Below, in pieces: positions 55,604 to 64,000 of a DNA stretch of 64,000 bases. The number at the start of each line of letters is the position of its first letter. Position 1 is the stretch's first letter. The position numbers and the translations under genes are program-made. The notes beneath the pieces are model-generated. The model searched no databases. It saw only the letters and a program-made list of their open reading frames with translations, and was not told the DNA's origin. The stretch lies in the NCBI RefSeq assembly GCF_028682395.1, contig NZ_JANHLC010000007.1, positions 186,001 through 250,000 of the forward strand. Direction: 5' to 3'. The stretch is from Pseudomonas putida (GTDB lineage: Bacteria; Pseudomonadota; Gammaproteobacteria; Pseudomonadales; Pseudomonadaceae).

Positions 55604-56761
55604 TCAGGCAATCCGCCCGCCCAGCACCGACGCTACCCAATCGGCGATGTAATGCCCGGCGTTGATGCTGTTGTCGAAGCTCGAATGCTGCACGCCACCC
55701 TCACGCTCGGTGAAGATTTTCAATTCGCGCCGGGGGCTATTGACCAGCTGCTCATAGGTGCGGTGCGCCCATTTCAACGGGATCTGTGAGTCTTTTTCGC
55801 CATGGGTCACCAGGAACGGCACCTTGATCCGGTCCAGCACGCCGTCCAGGTGGACGTTCTCGGCGATGCGCATAAAGTCATCGATGTCCTTCGCGCCCCA
55901 TACCCAACTGACGTGGGACCAGTAGTGCGGTACCGGGAAGCTGCCTTCCTTTTCCAGGCGGCGCTTTTGTACATCGCGCCAGTCATGGTTGGCGCCCCAG
56001 ACCACGCCGCAGGCAAAGCGCGGCTCGAATGCCACCGCTCGCGGGCAGTAGTAGCCACCCAGGGACACGCCTTCCAAGCCGATGCGCTGTGCATCGATCT
56101 CGGCGCGGTCCTGCAGCCAGTCGACCACGCGGCTTGCCCAGTGCTCGCTGTCGTAGCGGGCGATCAGGTCGTGCAGGCGCAACGCTTCGCCGGTGCCCGG
56201 TTGATCGATGACCAGCGATGACACACCGCGCTTGGCCAGCCACATCGGCAGGCCGACGCGGTATTTCATTTCCTTGGTCGAATCCAGGCCATTGACCTGG
56301 ACCAGGATCGGCGCCGGGCCATCGACCCCTTCGGCACGGATATAAAGCCCGGCGAGCACCTTGCCCTCATAAGGAATTTCCACCCGTTCGCAATTTTCCC
56401 CGGATAGCGCGATGCCCCGGGCGAACACCTCGAGAAAACGCTGGTAGAGCGCTTGGCGCCCCGGCGCGCCGTGGGCCTGCAGACGCTCGCAGGTCAGGTA
56501 ATAGGTGGCGGCACGGTTGTATTTTTCCCCGGCCGAGAGCAGTCGCCCATGGGCCTCGTCTTCTTCGGCCAGGCCGCAGAGCTTGTCGGCCATGTTTGCC
56601 CAGGTTTCGCGAAAAGCCAGGCTGCCCGCTGCGTCGGGTTGCTTGGCGGCTTCCTGCAACGGGGCGCACATCTCTTCGATCTCGCCCATCTTGGCGCCCA
56701 TCTCGATCGCGAGATCCACGGACAGGTTCCAGACATAGTTAGTGGGGAAGTAGCGGAACAT
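55604..56761 (-). CDS. Alpha/beta hydrolase, pseudooxynicotine hydrolase/FrsA-like
   Basis: This 385-residue hydrolase starts at MFRYFPTNY. An N-terminal helical cap (about 1-130) precedes the hydrolase core. The nucleophile elbow is GVSLGG (Ser near 250), with an Asp in THGEKDSQIP and a His in GGVQHSS. The cap-plus-core layout matches 2,6-dihydroxypseudooxynicotine hydrolase, which splits carbon-carbon bonds of acyl-aromatics, but esterase members exist as well. It is divergent from the chemoreceptor gene, with shared nod-box-like operators. It probably acts in the same catabolic route as the amidohydrolase locus. Confidence 0.8.
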   Translation of the reverse strand: MFRYFPTNYVWNLSVDLAIEMGAKMGEIEEMCAPLQEAAKQPDAAGSLAFRETWANMADKLCGLAEEDEAHGRLLSAGEKYNRAATYYLTCERLQAHGAPGRQALYQRFLEVFARGIALSGENCERVEIPYEGKVLAGLYIRAEGVDGPAPILVQVNGLDSTKEMKYRVGLPMWLAKRGVSSLVIDQPGTGEALRLHDLIARYDSEHWASRVVDWLQDRAEIDAQRIGLEGVSLGGYYCPRAVAFEPRFACGVVWGANHDWRDVQKRRLEKEGSFPVPHYWSHVSWVWGAKDIDDFMRIAENVHLDGVLDRIKVPFLVTHGEKDSQIPLKWAHRTYEQLVNSPRRELKIFTEREGGVQHSSFDNSINAGHYIADWVASVLGGRIA

Positions 56762-56859
56762 AGTGGTTCTTATCCTTGTTCGGGTGCAGAAGGTCAGTGT
56801 CCCGGGCATGCCCTGGACAGGCTGGGGGCACAGTAGGCGAGGGCGTCGGCGGTTCGCCA

Positions 56860-56930
56860 ATCGCAACTGGGGATGCCAGGTATCGCCAAACACGATGGCC
56901 GCGCCCAGTCATGGCCCGGCGCGATACCTG
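56860..56930. promoter_or_regulatory. Tandem nod-box-like operators between hydrolase and chemoreceptor
   Basis: ATC-N9-GAT palindromes at 56860-56874 and 56882-56896 have starts spaced exactly 22 bp. CAGGTATCGC at 56877 is mirrored by GCGATACCTG at 56921-56930. These fit LysR (NodD/MexT-type) binding sites for both divergent genes. Confidence 0.7.
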
Positions 56931-57009
56931 CCAGTGCCAGGGACGATTGGTCAGGCGCTTTCGCGCGCCCGTAAAGTGCGGCCACAGCGACGGGATAAGG
57001 AGCGAAAGG

Positions 57010-58932
57010 ATGGGATGGCTGGCGCGGGTGCTGGGCAATCGGTCGGTGGGGAGCAAGTTGTCCCTGGGCTTTGGGCTGGTGTTGGTGTTCACCCTGGGCG
57101 TGGCCATTACGGCTTTCTATGCGCTGGGCGTGTTGCAACAACGCAGCGAGCGCCTGCGTGACGAAGCCGCCAGCCAGGCGCTGGTGCTTCAGGCACGCAT
57201 GGCCGAAAAAGCCTTTGCCCAGAGCTTTGCCCCTGAACAGGCCGAGCAGGTGCGCGCCGCCATTGGCCAGCTCGAAGCGCAGTTGTTGCGCTCCGGCGCG
57301 GTCGCTACACGCAGTGCGGCCAACGCCTATCTGCAGCAGTTCGAGCGCTATGCCCAGGCGCTGCAGGAGGTGCGTAGCGCACGGGTGTATATGCAGACGC
57401 TGGCCAGTACCGCCGGCGAGCGTTTCAACCTGCTGTTTCTCGACCAGCTCGATGGGCTCAATGGGCAGCTGGAACAGGTCCGCGCGCCCAGTGCCGACGA
57501 CCTGGTGCTGCTCGAACAGGCCGCCGCGCTCAGCGATAAACTGGCGCGCTTGCGCGACAGCGAACAGGCCTATGCCCTGGACGGCGCAGAGCGCGCACGC
57601 AATGACTGGGAGATGCGCAGCAGCGACCTGCACTCGGCCATGCAGACCCTGGCGCAGAACCTGGGCGAGCCGGGGCGTACGGCTATCGGCGCCGCGCAGG
57701 CGGCGCTGGCCGATTACCGCAAGGCCTTTGAGGGCTTTGTCGCCGGTCACCAGCGCGCCAGCCTGGCCAGTATTGCCATGACCCAGCAAAGCGAAGCCAT
57801 CAGCCAGCGACTGGCCGAGACCCATCGTGAACAGACCGAAGCGATGCGCGCGGACGGGCGTCACGCCTACCGACAACTGGGCTTGATCACCTTGCTCGCA
57901 CTGGGCCTGGGACTGTCGGCGAGCCTGCTGATCCGCCACTCCATCGTGCCGCCCCTGCGCGAGGTGGTGCGGCGGGTGCAGCGGGTGGCGGCCGGAGATT
58001 TAAGCGATGGCGCCCGATTCCCGGCCCGGCGTGATGAACTCGGCCAGCTACTGGACACGGTCGAAGGCATGTTGGTCGGCCTGCGTGGCCTGGTGGGCGG
58101 GATTGGCCACGGTGTTGGACGGCTGAACGAGAGCGCCGGCAGCCTGGCCGAGAGCATTCGTCGCAATAGCCTGGGCGTGGAGAGCCAGCGCGAGCAGACC
58201 GAGCAGGCGGCCACGGCCATGGAACAGATGAGCGCGAGTGCCGATGAGGTGGCGCGCAACGCCCACGCTGCCAGCCAGGCTGTGATCGAGGCCGATAGCC
58301 AGGCCCGCGAAGGCGACGCGTTGGTGCGCCAGGCCGGTGGCCGGATCGACCGCCTGGCGCGGGAAATGGCCGGTTGCACCGATGCCATGCAGGCCATGCT
58401 CAGCGAAAGCGCGGCGATTGGCGGTGTGCTCGATGTGATCAAGGCTGTGGCCGAGCAAACCAACCTGCTGGCCTTGAATGCGGCCATCGAGGCGGCGCGG
58501 GCTGGCGAGCAGGGCCGCGGCTTTGCCGTGGTGGCCGATGAAGTCCGCGGGCTGGCGCGCCGTACCCAGCGCTCGACGGCCGAAATCGAAGGCCTGATCG
58601 AGCGCCTGCGCCAGGTCGTGCAGACCGCCAGTGCGCGCTTGCAGGGCAGCCAGGTCTTGACCGAAGAAAGCGTGGTGCTGGCCACCCGGGCCTCGGCGGC
58701 CCTGGGCCAGATCACGGCGGCGGTGTCGAGCCTGGAGCAGATGAATCAGCAGATGGCCAGCGCCGCCCAGCAGCAGAGTGCGGTGGCCGGCGAGGTCAGC
58801 CAGAACATGCGCCGGGTCCGTGAAATCGCTGCCGACGGTTCCCTGGAGAGTCGGCGCCTGCGAGCCTCGACGCAGACCCTGCAAGGCGTGGGCGAGGAGC
58901 TCAGTGCTGCCGTCGGGCATTTTCGGACCTGA
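57010..58932 (+). CDS. Methyl-accepting chemotaxis protein with helical (HBM-like) sensor
   Basis: The 640-residue receptor starts at the ATG with AAGGAG seven bases upstream. Membrane helices lie at about 19-40 and 290-310. Between them is a ~250-residue all-helical periplasmic domain of the HBM (McpS-like) type. A HAMP domain follows (about 310-365), then the signalling domain with EQTNLLALNAAIEAARAGEQ near 480. HBM receptors sense organic acids or aromatics. Its place inside a catabolic cluster with common operators suggests taxis towards the substrate. It lies 15 bp before a LysR gene. Confidence 0.88.
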   Translation: MGWLARVLGNRSVGSKLSLGFGLVLVFTLGVAITAFYALGVLQQRSERLRDEAASQALVLQARMAEKAFAQSFAPEQAEQVRAAIGQLEAQLLRSGAVATRSAANAYLQQFERYAQALQEVRSARVYMQTLASTAGERFNLLFLDQLDGLNGQLEQVRAPSADDLVLLEQAAALSDKLARLRDSEQAYALDGAERARNDWEMRSSDLHSAMQTLAQNLGEPGRTAIGAAQAALADYRKAFEGFVAGHQRASLASIAMTQQSEAISQRLAETHREQTEAMRADGRHAYRQLGLITLLALGLGLSASLLIRHSIVPPLREVVRRVQRVAAGDLSDGARFPARRDELGQLLDTVEGMLVGLRGLVGGIGHGVGRLNESAGSLAESIRRNSLGVESQREQTEQAATAMEQMSASADEVARNAHAASQAVIEADSQAREGDALVRQAGGRIDRLAREMAGCTDAMQAMLSESAAIGGVLDVIKAVAEQTNLLALNAAIEAARAGEQGRGFAVVADEVRGLARRTQRSTAEIEGLIERLRQVVQTASARLQGSQVLTEESVVLATRASAALGQITAAVSSLEQMNQQMASAAQQQSAVAGEVSQNMRRVREIAADGSLESRRLRASTQTLQGVGEELSAAVGHFRT

Positions 58933-58947
58933 AGCGGAGGCCAGGCT

Positions 58948-59883
58948 ATGCGTTATCGCCGTCTTGATCTGAACCTGCTGGTCGCCCTCGAAGCGCTGCT
59001 GAGCGACTGCAACGTCAGCCGTGCGGCCGAGCGCCTGCACCTTGGCCAGTCGGCCACCAGTGCGGCATTGGGGCGCTTGCGCGAACATTTCGACGATCCA
59101 CTGCTGGTCGCGGTCGGCCGCCAGTTCCAGCCCACGGCCCTCGGCCAGGCGCTACTGCCCAAGGTGCGCGCTGCGCTGGCCCTGACTCGCGAGATTGTCG
59201 ACGCCCCGGTGCGTTTCGACCCTGCGTCGTGCCAGCGGCGTTTCACCTTGGTGGCCTCGGATTACATTGCGGCGGTGCTGATGCCGGCGCTCAGCCGTGC
59301 GTTGGCAAGCCAGGCCCCCGGCGTCAGCCTGAGCCTGCGCGACCTACCGTTGCCGCGCGATGCGGATGTGGTCAGCGAAGCGCTGGAATACCGGCGCAGC
59401 GATTGCGTGATTGTGCCCCAGCGTCGGCTCAACCCGGTGTATCCCCAAGTGCCGCTGCTGAGCGACGAACTGAGCTGCATCGTCTGCCTCGATCAGCCAC
59501 GCTATGCCCAGGGCCTGAGCCTGGCTGACTACTGCCAGGGCGAGCATGTGGTGCGCGAATTCAGTGATGGCCGCAACTTGGCGATGGATGCCGCGCACCT
59601 GCACGAACTGGGCATCGAGCGGCGGGTTGGGGTTAGCCTGGAGAGCTTTGCGCTGATCCCGTCATTCATTGTCGGTACCGCACGGATCGCCACGGTGTTT
59701 CGCCGCCAGGCCGAGCAGTTCGCCTGTGCCTATCGGCTGCGCATCCTGCCGGCGCCGCTGGCGTTTCCGCTGGCGCCCCAGGTCCTGCAATGGCACCCGT
59801 ACCAGGACCTTGATCCGGCCCTGGTCTGGTTTCGCGCGCTGTTGCAGGAGCAGGCGGCAGCGCTGGGTCAGAGCGACGGCTGA
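58948..59883 (+). CDS. LysR-family regulator (NahR/NodD branch)
   Basis: The 311-residue protein has a winged helix MRYRRLDLNLLVALEALLSD with AERLHLGQSATSAALGRLR, the form shared with NahR, NodD and MexT. It lies 15 bp after the chemoreceptor, with GGAGG upstream. One of two such regulators in the locus. Its 3' end overlaps the convergent GlcG-like gene by 16 bp. Confidence 0.88.
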   Translation: MRYRRLDLNLLVALEALLSDCNVSRAAERLHLGQSATSAALGRLREHFDDPLLVAVGRQFQPTALGQALLPKVRAALALTREIVDAPVRFDPASCQRRFTLVASDYIAAVLMPALSRALASQAPGVSLSLRDLPLPRDADVVSEALEYRRSDCVIVPQRRLNPVYPQVPLLSDELSCIVCLDQPRYAQGLSLADYCQGEHVVREFSDGRNLAMDAAHLHELGIERRVGVSLESFALIPSFIVGTARIATVFRRQAEQFACAYRLRILPAPLAFPLAPQVLQWHPYQDLDPALVWFRALLQEQAAALGQSDG

Positions 59884-60323
59884 GGGTCGCCGGTATCGGC
59901 GAGCAGGCCGCAGTCGGCGATGGCCAGCAGGGCGCAGCGTTCGTCGTTATCCGAGGTGTCGCCACTGATGCCGATGGCCCCCAGCAGTACGCCCAGCTCA
60001 TTGCGCAGCAGCACGCCACCGGCCACCGGGATCACTTCGCCGGCGGTCAGGCTGTTGATGGCCGCAAAAAAGCCCGGCATCGCCTGGCTGCGGCGGGCCA
60101 GTTCGCGGCCGCCCAGGCCCATGCCCAGGCAGCCACGGGCCTTGCCGGTGGCGATCTGCGGACGCAGGAAGCTGGCCTGGGGATCGCGCAGGACCGCCAA
60201 CGGGTGGCCGGCGGTATCGAGTACGGCAGCGGCCAACGGGCGCATGCCCAGTTGGCGTGCGTGGTCGATGGCGCCGCGTGCGAGGCGGCACGCCAGGTCC
60301 AATTCAAGGGTGTGCAGAGTCAT
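59868..60323 (-). CDS. GlcG/HbpS-like heme-binding-family protein
   Basis: The 151-residue protein has the GlcG fold: ALDCAARQLG-like helix (LARGAIDHARQLG), VLDTAGHPLAVLR, and a glycine-rich IPVAGGVLLR. Members lie in many catabolic operons; the role is not established. It starts two bases after the amidohydrolase stop, so it is in the same operon. Confidence 0.82.
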   Translation of the reverse strand: MTLHTLELDLACRLARGAIDHARQLGMRPLAAAVLDTAGHPLAVLRDPQASFLRPQIATGKARGCLGMGLGGRELARRSQAMPGFFAAINSLTAGEVIPVAGGVLLRNELGVLLGAIGISGDTSDNDERCALLAIADCGLLADTGDPQPSL

Positions 60324-60325
60324 GG

Positions 60326-61675
60326 TCACAGGCTCCATTTGCCAAGTTCGGCGACGCGGTCGCGGGTATAGAGATCGGTCCATTTCAGGCTGTTGAAGTC
60401 CGAAACCTGCTTGGGGTTGTAGCGGCTGCGTGTAAGGTCAACGGGTTGCCCGCCCTTGTACACCGCCATGAATTTGCTGCGGTCCTGGAGCAGGCGGATG
60501 TCGTCCAGCGGTGAGCCATCGAGCACCAGGAAGTCGGCCTGTTTGCCAGCCTCCAAGGTGCCTAGGGTTTCGCCCCGCGGCATACAGCGCGCCCCGACGG
60601 CCGTGGCGGCAAGCAGGGCTTCGGCGGGGGTAAAGCCGAGGTGCTTGACCAACAGTTCGGGCTCGCGGGCATGCCATTCGCCATAGGGGGTCACGGCAAA
60701 GCCGCTGTCGCTGCCGCAGGCAAACGGAATCCCGGCGGCCTTGGCGCGCTTGAGCACCGGCGTGCCCAGTTCCAGGGTCCTGGCGCAATAGCCGGCATAG
60801 CCGGTGGCGATGGCCGGGTCGTGGGGCTGGCAGAAGTCCACCGTGTTCTGCGGGAACGTCATGGTCGGCGCCAGGATACTGCCGGCCTCCAGCAGCGCCT
60901 CGATGCAGTCGTCGTCCATGTAGAAGGCATGGAACACCAGGTCGACACCGGCCCGTGCCGCATACATCACGGCTTCGCGGCCGTAGGCGTGGGTCGCGAC
61001 CTTGCAGCCCAGGCGGTGGGCTTCCTCGACCATCTCGCGGGTTTCATCGGCGGTGAAGGCGGCGATGATTTCGCCATTGGGCCGGCGATGGGTGCCGTCC
61101 ATGGCGATCTTGATCAGGTCGACGCCGTCCTTGGCCTGGGTGCGGATTTCCGCCAGGGCTTCGCTGCGGCTGGTGACCAGGCGTGCAGTGAAATACTCCG
61201 GGGTGCCGACCCGGCTCGGAAACCAGTCGTTGAGGCTCTGGCGATTGGTGATCACTCGACTGCTGGCGGCCACGCGCGGGCCGTCGAACATGCCGGCGGC
61301 AATGGCGTTGCGCACCGAAATGCTGAGCTGGCCGCTGTCGCCGGGGCAGACCATGCTGGTCACGCCGGCGGCCAGTACATGGCGGGCGAAGAACATGCCG
61401 CGCAGGGCGCGAAATTCATCGCTGGTCCACAGGTCGATGTCCTCTTCGCTCTGGGCGTTGCCGAAGGCCAGATGGGTATGCACATCCACCAGGCCAGGCA
61501 TGACGAACGCGTCGCCGCTGTCCAGGACTCGCTCGCCGGGCTGCGGGGCGGGCGCCTGGGCCCGGGGACCGACATAGCGCAACACGCCGTCGTCGATCAC
61601 CAGGGTCTGCTGCTGGCGGGTGTCGAGGCCAGTGCCGTCGAACAGGGTCTGGCAGTGCAGGTGCAGGGTTTGCAT
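60326..61675 (-). CDS. Metal-dependent amidohydrolase
   Basis: This 449-residue amidohydrolase-superfamily enzyme has the HxH metal motif (GLVDVHTHLAFG near 73), a lysine in LIKIAMDG that is probably carboxylated, His ligands in VATHAYG and LVFHAFY, and an Asp in CGSDSGF. It resembles the imidazolonepropionase/prolidase-like branch. It hydrolyses an amide or cyclic C-N bond. It leads an operon with the GlcG-like gene and is preceded by a nod-box-like site. Confidence 0.85.
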   Translation of the reverse strand: MQTLHLHCQTLFDGTGLDTRQQQTLVIDDGVLRYVGPRAQAPAPQPGERVLDSGDAFVMPGLVDVHTHLAFGNAQSEEDIDLWTSDEFRALRGMFFARHVLAAGVTSMVCPGDSGQLSISVRNAIAAGMFDGPRVAASSRVITNRQSLNDWFPSRVGTPEYFTARLVTSRSEALAEIRTQAKDGVDLIKIAMDGTHRRPNGEIIAAFTADETREMVEEAHRLGCKVATHAYGREAVMYAARAGVDLVFHAFYMDDDCIEALLEAGSILAPTMTFPQNTVDFCQPHDPAIATGYAGYCARTLELGTPVLKRAKAAGIPFACGSDSGFAVTPYGEWHAREPELLVKHLGFTPAEALLAATAVGARCMPRGETLGTLEAGKQADFLVLDGSPLDDIRLLQDRSKFMAVYKGGQPVDLTRSRYNPKQVSDFNSLKWTDLYTRDRVAELGKWSL

Positions 61676-61763
61676 GGGCGTAGGTTCTCCTGGGTAAAAA
61701 AACGTTCCCGGGAGGCTAGGGGGCAGGCGATGGCGCGGACCAACAGATTGCGTCGATGGCCAG

Positions 61764-61877
61764 GTATCGATGCCTTCGATACTTGGTTCGGCGCCCGTCC
61801 TGGTGGGCTCGGCGGGTGCGCGCGGTGTGGCCCGGCAGGCATCGCGATGGGCGATGCGAGGTATCGCCAGAGACGAT
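61764..61877. promoter_or_regulatory. Nod-box-like operators between amidohydrolase and SnoaL-like genes
   Basis: Three ATC-N9-GAT palindromes: 61766-61780 (inside GTATCG-N7-CGATAC, nearer the amidohydrolase), 61841-61855 and 61863-61877 (nearer the 61949 gene). The last two are spaced exactly 22 bp, like the pairs at 56860 and 63409. Confidence 0.7.
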
Positions 61878-61948
61878 TTTTGCCAACCGGTGGATTTGCC
61901 TAGGGTGCCTGGCCGCCAGTCTGGCGGCCTACTGAACAGGAGCGAGCC

Positions 61949-62335
61949 ATGAACCCCCTATCCATCGAAGCACAGTTGCTGGGCCTGGAGCAGGAGCGCG
62001 TGCGCGCCCTGGTCGAGGAGGACCACGGGCGGGTCGCGCAGTTGTTTGCCGATGACCTGGTCTATGTCCACACCACCGGCCTGGTACAGGACAAGGCGGC
62101 GTACCTGGAGTACGCCCGCGAGGCGGTGCGTTACCTGGCCATCGAACGGGGCGAGTTGCAGGTGCGCCTGTATGGCAACGACCTGGCACTGATGACCGGC
62201 CCGCAGTGCAACACCCTGCGCAAGCGTGACGGCGAGCAGGCCGTGCGCGCCGAAGGCTTTGCCACCCAGGTCTGGGTGCGTGGCGCGCAGGGCTGGCAGA
62301 TCGTCTCGTTCCACGGCACCCGTAGCGTCGCCTAG
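61949..62335 (+). CDS. SnoaL-like/NTF2-family protein
   Basis: The 128-residue protein has a cone-shaped NTF2-like fold (DUF4440 type): EEDHGRVAQLFADDLVYVHTTG and the C-terminal WQIVSFHGT. Such proteins include small isomerases and dehydratases. Its promoter carries two nod-box-like sites. It is convergent with the LysR gene. Confidence 0.82.
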   Translation: MNPLSIEAQLLGLEQERVRALVEEDHGRVAQLFADDLVYVHTTGLVQDKAAYLEYAREAVRYLAIERGELQVRLYGNDLALMTGPQCNTLRKRDGEQAVRAEGFATQVWVRGAQGWQIVSFHGTRSVA

Positions 62336-62355
62336 GGACGAGCGCCAGGCACCGC

Positions 62356-63276
62356 TTAGGCGGCCTGGCGATCCAGGCCGCGGGTAAATTCGCTGATGCG
62401 CTCGCGCAGCCAGCCATGCATCGGGTCGCCATCCATGCTGCGGTGCCAGAGCATATGTTCGCGCATCACCGGAATCTGCACCGGCGGCGCTAGCAGCCGC
62501 AGGGGCAGGTGCTCGGCATACAGCTCGGCCAGGCGCCGGTGCATGGTGGCGACGCGGCGGGTGCCGACGATCAATTGGGGCAGGGTGTTGAAGTCATTGG
62601 TGATGACTTCCAGGCGACGGTTGAAGCCGTACTGGTTCATGAACCAGTCCTCGATGCTCAGGTGCCGGTTGCGCCCGAAGCCCACCGAGATATGGCCCAT
62701 TTCCATGTACTGCTCCAGGGTCAGGCTGTTGCCGACCAGGGGGTTGTCCTTCCAGACCACGCAGACATGTTCTTCCTCGAACAGCAACTGCGCCGGGTGT
62801 CCGTCGATGATGTAGCGCTCGGGCACGATCATCAGGTCGACCTCGCCGCGCACCAGCAACTCACTGGCATTGTCCCCCGGGCCGAGCATCTCGAACGTAA
62901 TGAACGGCGCGTGCTCGTGGATCTGTTGGATCACCCGGGCAAACAGCACGCTGATCAGGTAGTCGGAGGTGATCAGGCGGAAATGCCGCTTGCTGGTGGC
63001 CGGGTCGAACACCGGCTTGGCGGTGATCGAGGACTGGATGGTCAGCAGCACTTCGCGCACCGGTCCGGCGAGTTCCAGGGCATAGGGCGTGGGCTGCATC
63101 TTGCGCCCGACCTGCACCAGCAGTTCGTCTTCGAAATAGGTGCGCAGGCGCCCCAGCACGCCGCTGGTGGCGGACTGGGTCATGTGCAGGCGTTCGGCGG
63201 TGCGGGTGATGTTCTGTTCTTCGAGCAGCACATCGAGCGCGACCAATAGGTTCAGGTCGAGATGGTTGAAACGCAT
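62356..63276 (-). CDS. NodD-like LysR-family regulator
   Basis: The 306-residue protein resembles rhizobial NodD along its length: MRFNHLDLNLLVALDVLLEE start, YMEMGHISVGFGRNRHLSIE, and FNTLPQLIVGTRRVATMHRR. NodD proteins bind ATC-N9-GAT boxes, which occur at all three divergent gaps of this locus, so this is the best candidate for master regulator. I chose the ATG at 63276; the longer upstream frame is open but implausible. Divergent from the VOC gene. Confidence 0.88.
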   Translation of the reverse strand: MRFNHLDLNLLVALDVLLEEQNITRTAERLHMTQSATSGVLGRLRTYFEDELLVQVGRKMQPTPYALELAGPVREVLLTIQSSITAKPVFDPATSKRHFRLITSDYLISVLFARVIQQIHEHAPFITFEMLGPGDNASELLVRGEVDLMIVPERYIIDGHPAQLLFEEEHVCVVWKDNPLVGNSLTLEQYMEMGHISVGFGRNRHLSIEDWFMNQYGFNRRLEVITNDFNTLPQLIVGTRRVATMHRRLAELYAEHLPLRLLAPPVQIPVMREHMLWHRSMDGDPMHGWLRERISEFTRGLDRQAA

Positions 63277-63304
63277 GGCAGTGTCATCGGCTGTTGTATT
63301 TTTT

Positions 63305-63445
63305 GTATCGATACCATCCGGCCTAGCCATCATTCCGTCAAGCCCATCGGCCATCACGACCCGCCCCGGGCCAGCCATCGCCGTACAACCCGGCCACTCC
63401 GCATGGGTATCGCGTTTGCCGATACGTCGCATCCCTACATGCGAT
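63305..63445. promoter_or_regulatory. Nod-box-like operators between NodD-like and VOC genes
   Basis: ATC-N9-GAT palindromes at 63409-63423 (inside GTATCG-N7-CGATAC) and 63431-63445 are spaced exactly 22 bp. The perfect palindrome GTATCGATAC at 63305-63314 is nearer the NodD-like gene and may mediate autoregulation. Confidence 0.7.
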
Positions 63446-63576
63446 TGGTCAGCCTGGACCGGTCTGGGCAATCTCTGCAGCCAGCCGGGGCCGGTCAACG
63501 ACCACCGGCACCACCACCGGCTCGCCGGGCCCTGCGCCGCGCGATCCGTATCATAATTTCAATGGAGTGGTATGCC

Positions 63577-64000
63577 ATGAACATCATTGGCCTTGACGCC
63601 CTGGTATTTGGCGTCGATGACATCCAGGCCTGCAGCGACTGCCTGCGCGACTACGGCCTGACCCCGGTCGGCGTGGATGCCCAGGGAGGGCGCTTTGAGG
63701 CCCTCGACGGCACGGCCATCGTGATTCGCGACGGTAATGACCCGAGCCTGCCGCCAGCCATCGGCCCGACGCCGTCGTTGCGCGAAACCGTGTACGGGGT
63801 GGCCAGTGCCGCCGACCTCGACGCCATCGGCCGGGAACTGTCCCGTGATCGCGACGTGCGGGTCGACGCGGCCGGCGTTCTGCACAGCGTCGATGACAGT
63901 GGCTTTGCCATTGCCTTCCAGCTCACTGTGCGCCGTGCCTTCAACGCTCCGGCCGACCTGACCAACGCTCCCGGCAGCGAGCCGCAGCGCCCGCTCAACC
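63577..64000 (+). CDS. VOC-family protein, possible extradiol dioxygenase-like (cut by window end)
   Basis: The first 141 residues from ATG, with GGAG upstream, are visible. The N-terminus (MNIIGLDALVFGVDDIQACSDC, LRDYGLTPV) matches the first module of two-module VOC proteins such as extradiol dioxygenases. The metal-binding residues of the catalytic module would lie beyond the window. It is the first gene of an operon expected to continue right and is preceded by tandem operators. Confidence 0.75.
   Translation, partial: MNIIGLDALVFGVDDIQACSDCLRDYGLTPVGVDAQGGRFEALDGTAIVIRDGNDPSLPPAIGPTPSLRETVYGVASAADLDAIGRELSRDRDVRVDAAGVLHSVDDSGFAIAFQLTVRRAFNAPADLTNAPGSEPQRPLN

Overview
This window looks like the chromosome of a fluorescens-group Pseudomonas. 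The evidence is the set of genes with clear pseudomonad relatives in their usual neighbour pairs (mexT-mexS, ercA-ercS, the bdhA/gntP/hbcR 3-hydroxybutyrate genes, hemB preceded by a GacA/Rsm-type small RNA gene), the high G+C and G/C-ending codons of most genes, and the polB, FAN1-like and DinG-like repair genes.

Layout. 1-7.8 kb is a low-G+C accessory island bounded by two imperfect ~170-bp direct repeats; the right copy runs into the 3' end of mexT and the left copy carries a decayed copy of the same mexT tail. The island holds a complete His-Xaa-Ser (Hxs) system, hxsD-hxsB-hxsC-hxsA (a repeat substrate plus two radical SAM enzymes), with every junction overlapping by 4 nt. It also holds several unrecognised genes, including a frameshifted one, a multi-pass membrane protein and a coupled pair with a possible degenerate nuclease fold. 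7.8-10 kb is the divergent mexT/mexS redox-stress locus. The mexEF-oprN operon that normally follows mexT is absent here, so the island probably lies between mexT and its target operon. 10.5-13.4 kb is a two-gene unit of unknown role: a PP-loop ATPase-like protein and a MocR-type regulator. 13.5-17.4 kb is a FAN1-like nuclease overlapping a DinG/XPD-like helicase.

17.4-25 kb holds ppiC, a PAS hybrid histidine kinase, a stand-alone PilU-like ATPase, a cupin-AraC regulator, a quinone-oxidoreductase-like protein, YciI and VOC small proteins, and an HPP membrane protein. 25.1-31.2 kb is a 3-hydroxybutyrate/acetoacetate module (permease, dehydrogenase, acetoacetyl-CoA synthetase) with a recognisable sigma-54 promoter, its own sigma-54 activator, and a complex structured terminator. 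31-39 kb carries an MFS exporter beside a divergent LysR, an SDR plus phosphotransferase pair, and ercA-ercS. 39-47 kb has a zinc-less DksA paralogue, GST, Lrp/AsnC, EamA permease, an Rsm-type regulatory RNA, hemB and an unusual chemoreceptor. 47-55.5 kb holds small conserved proteins, DNA polymerase II, a CBS protein, an ArsR-rhodanese fusion, and a TetR/EamA divergent pair with a palindromic operator.

55.6-64 kb looks like a dedicated catabolic and chemotaxis locus: alpha/beta hydrolase, HBM-type chemoreceptor, two NodD/NahR-like LysR regulators, GlcG-like protein, amidohydrolase, SnoaL-like protein and a VOC protein cut by the window end. Its three divergent promoter regions all contain nod-box-like ATC-N9-GAT palindromes, in each case including a tandem pair spaced exactly 22 bp, which ties the genes into one regulon. 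The substrate is not evident from the sequence.
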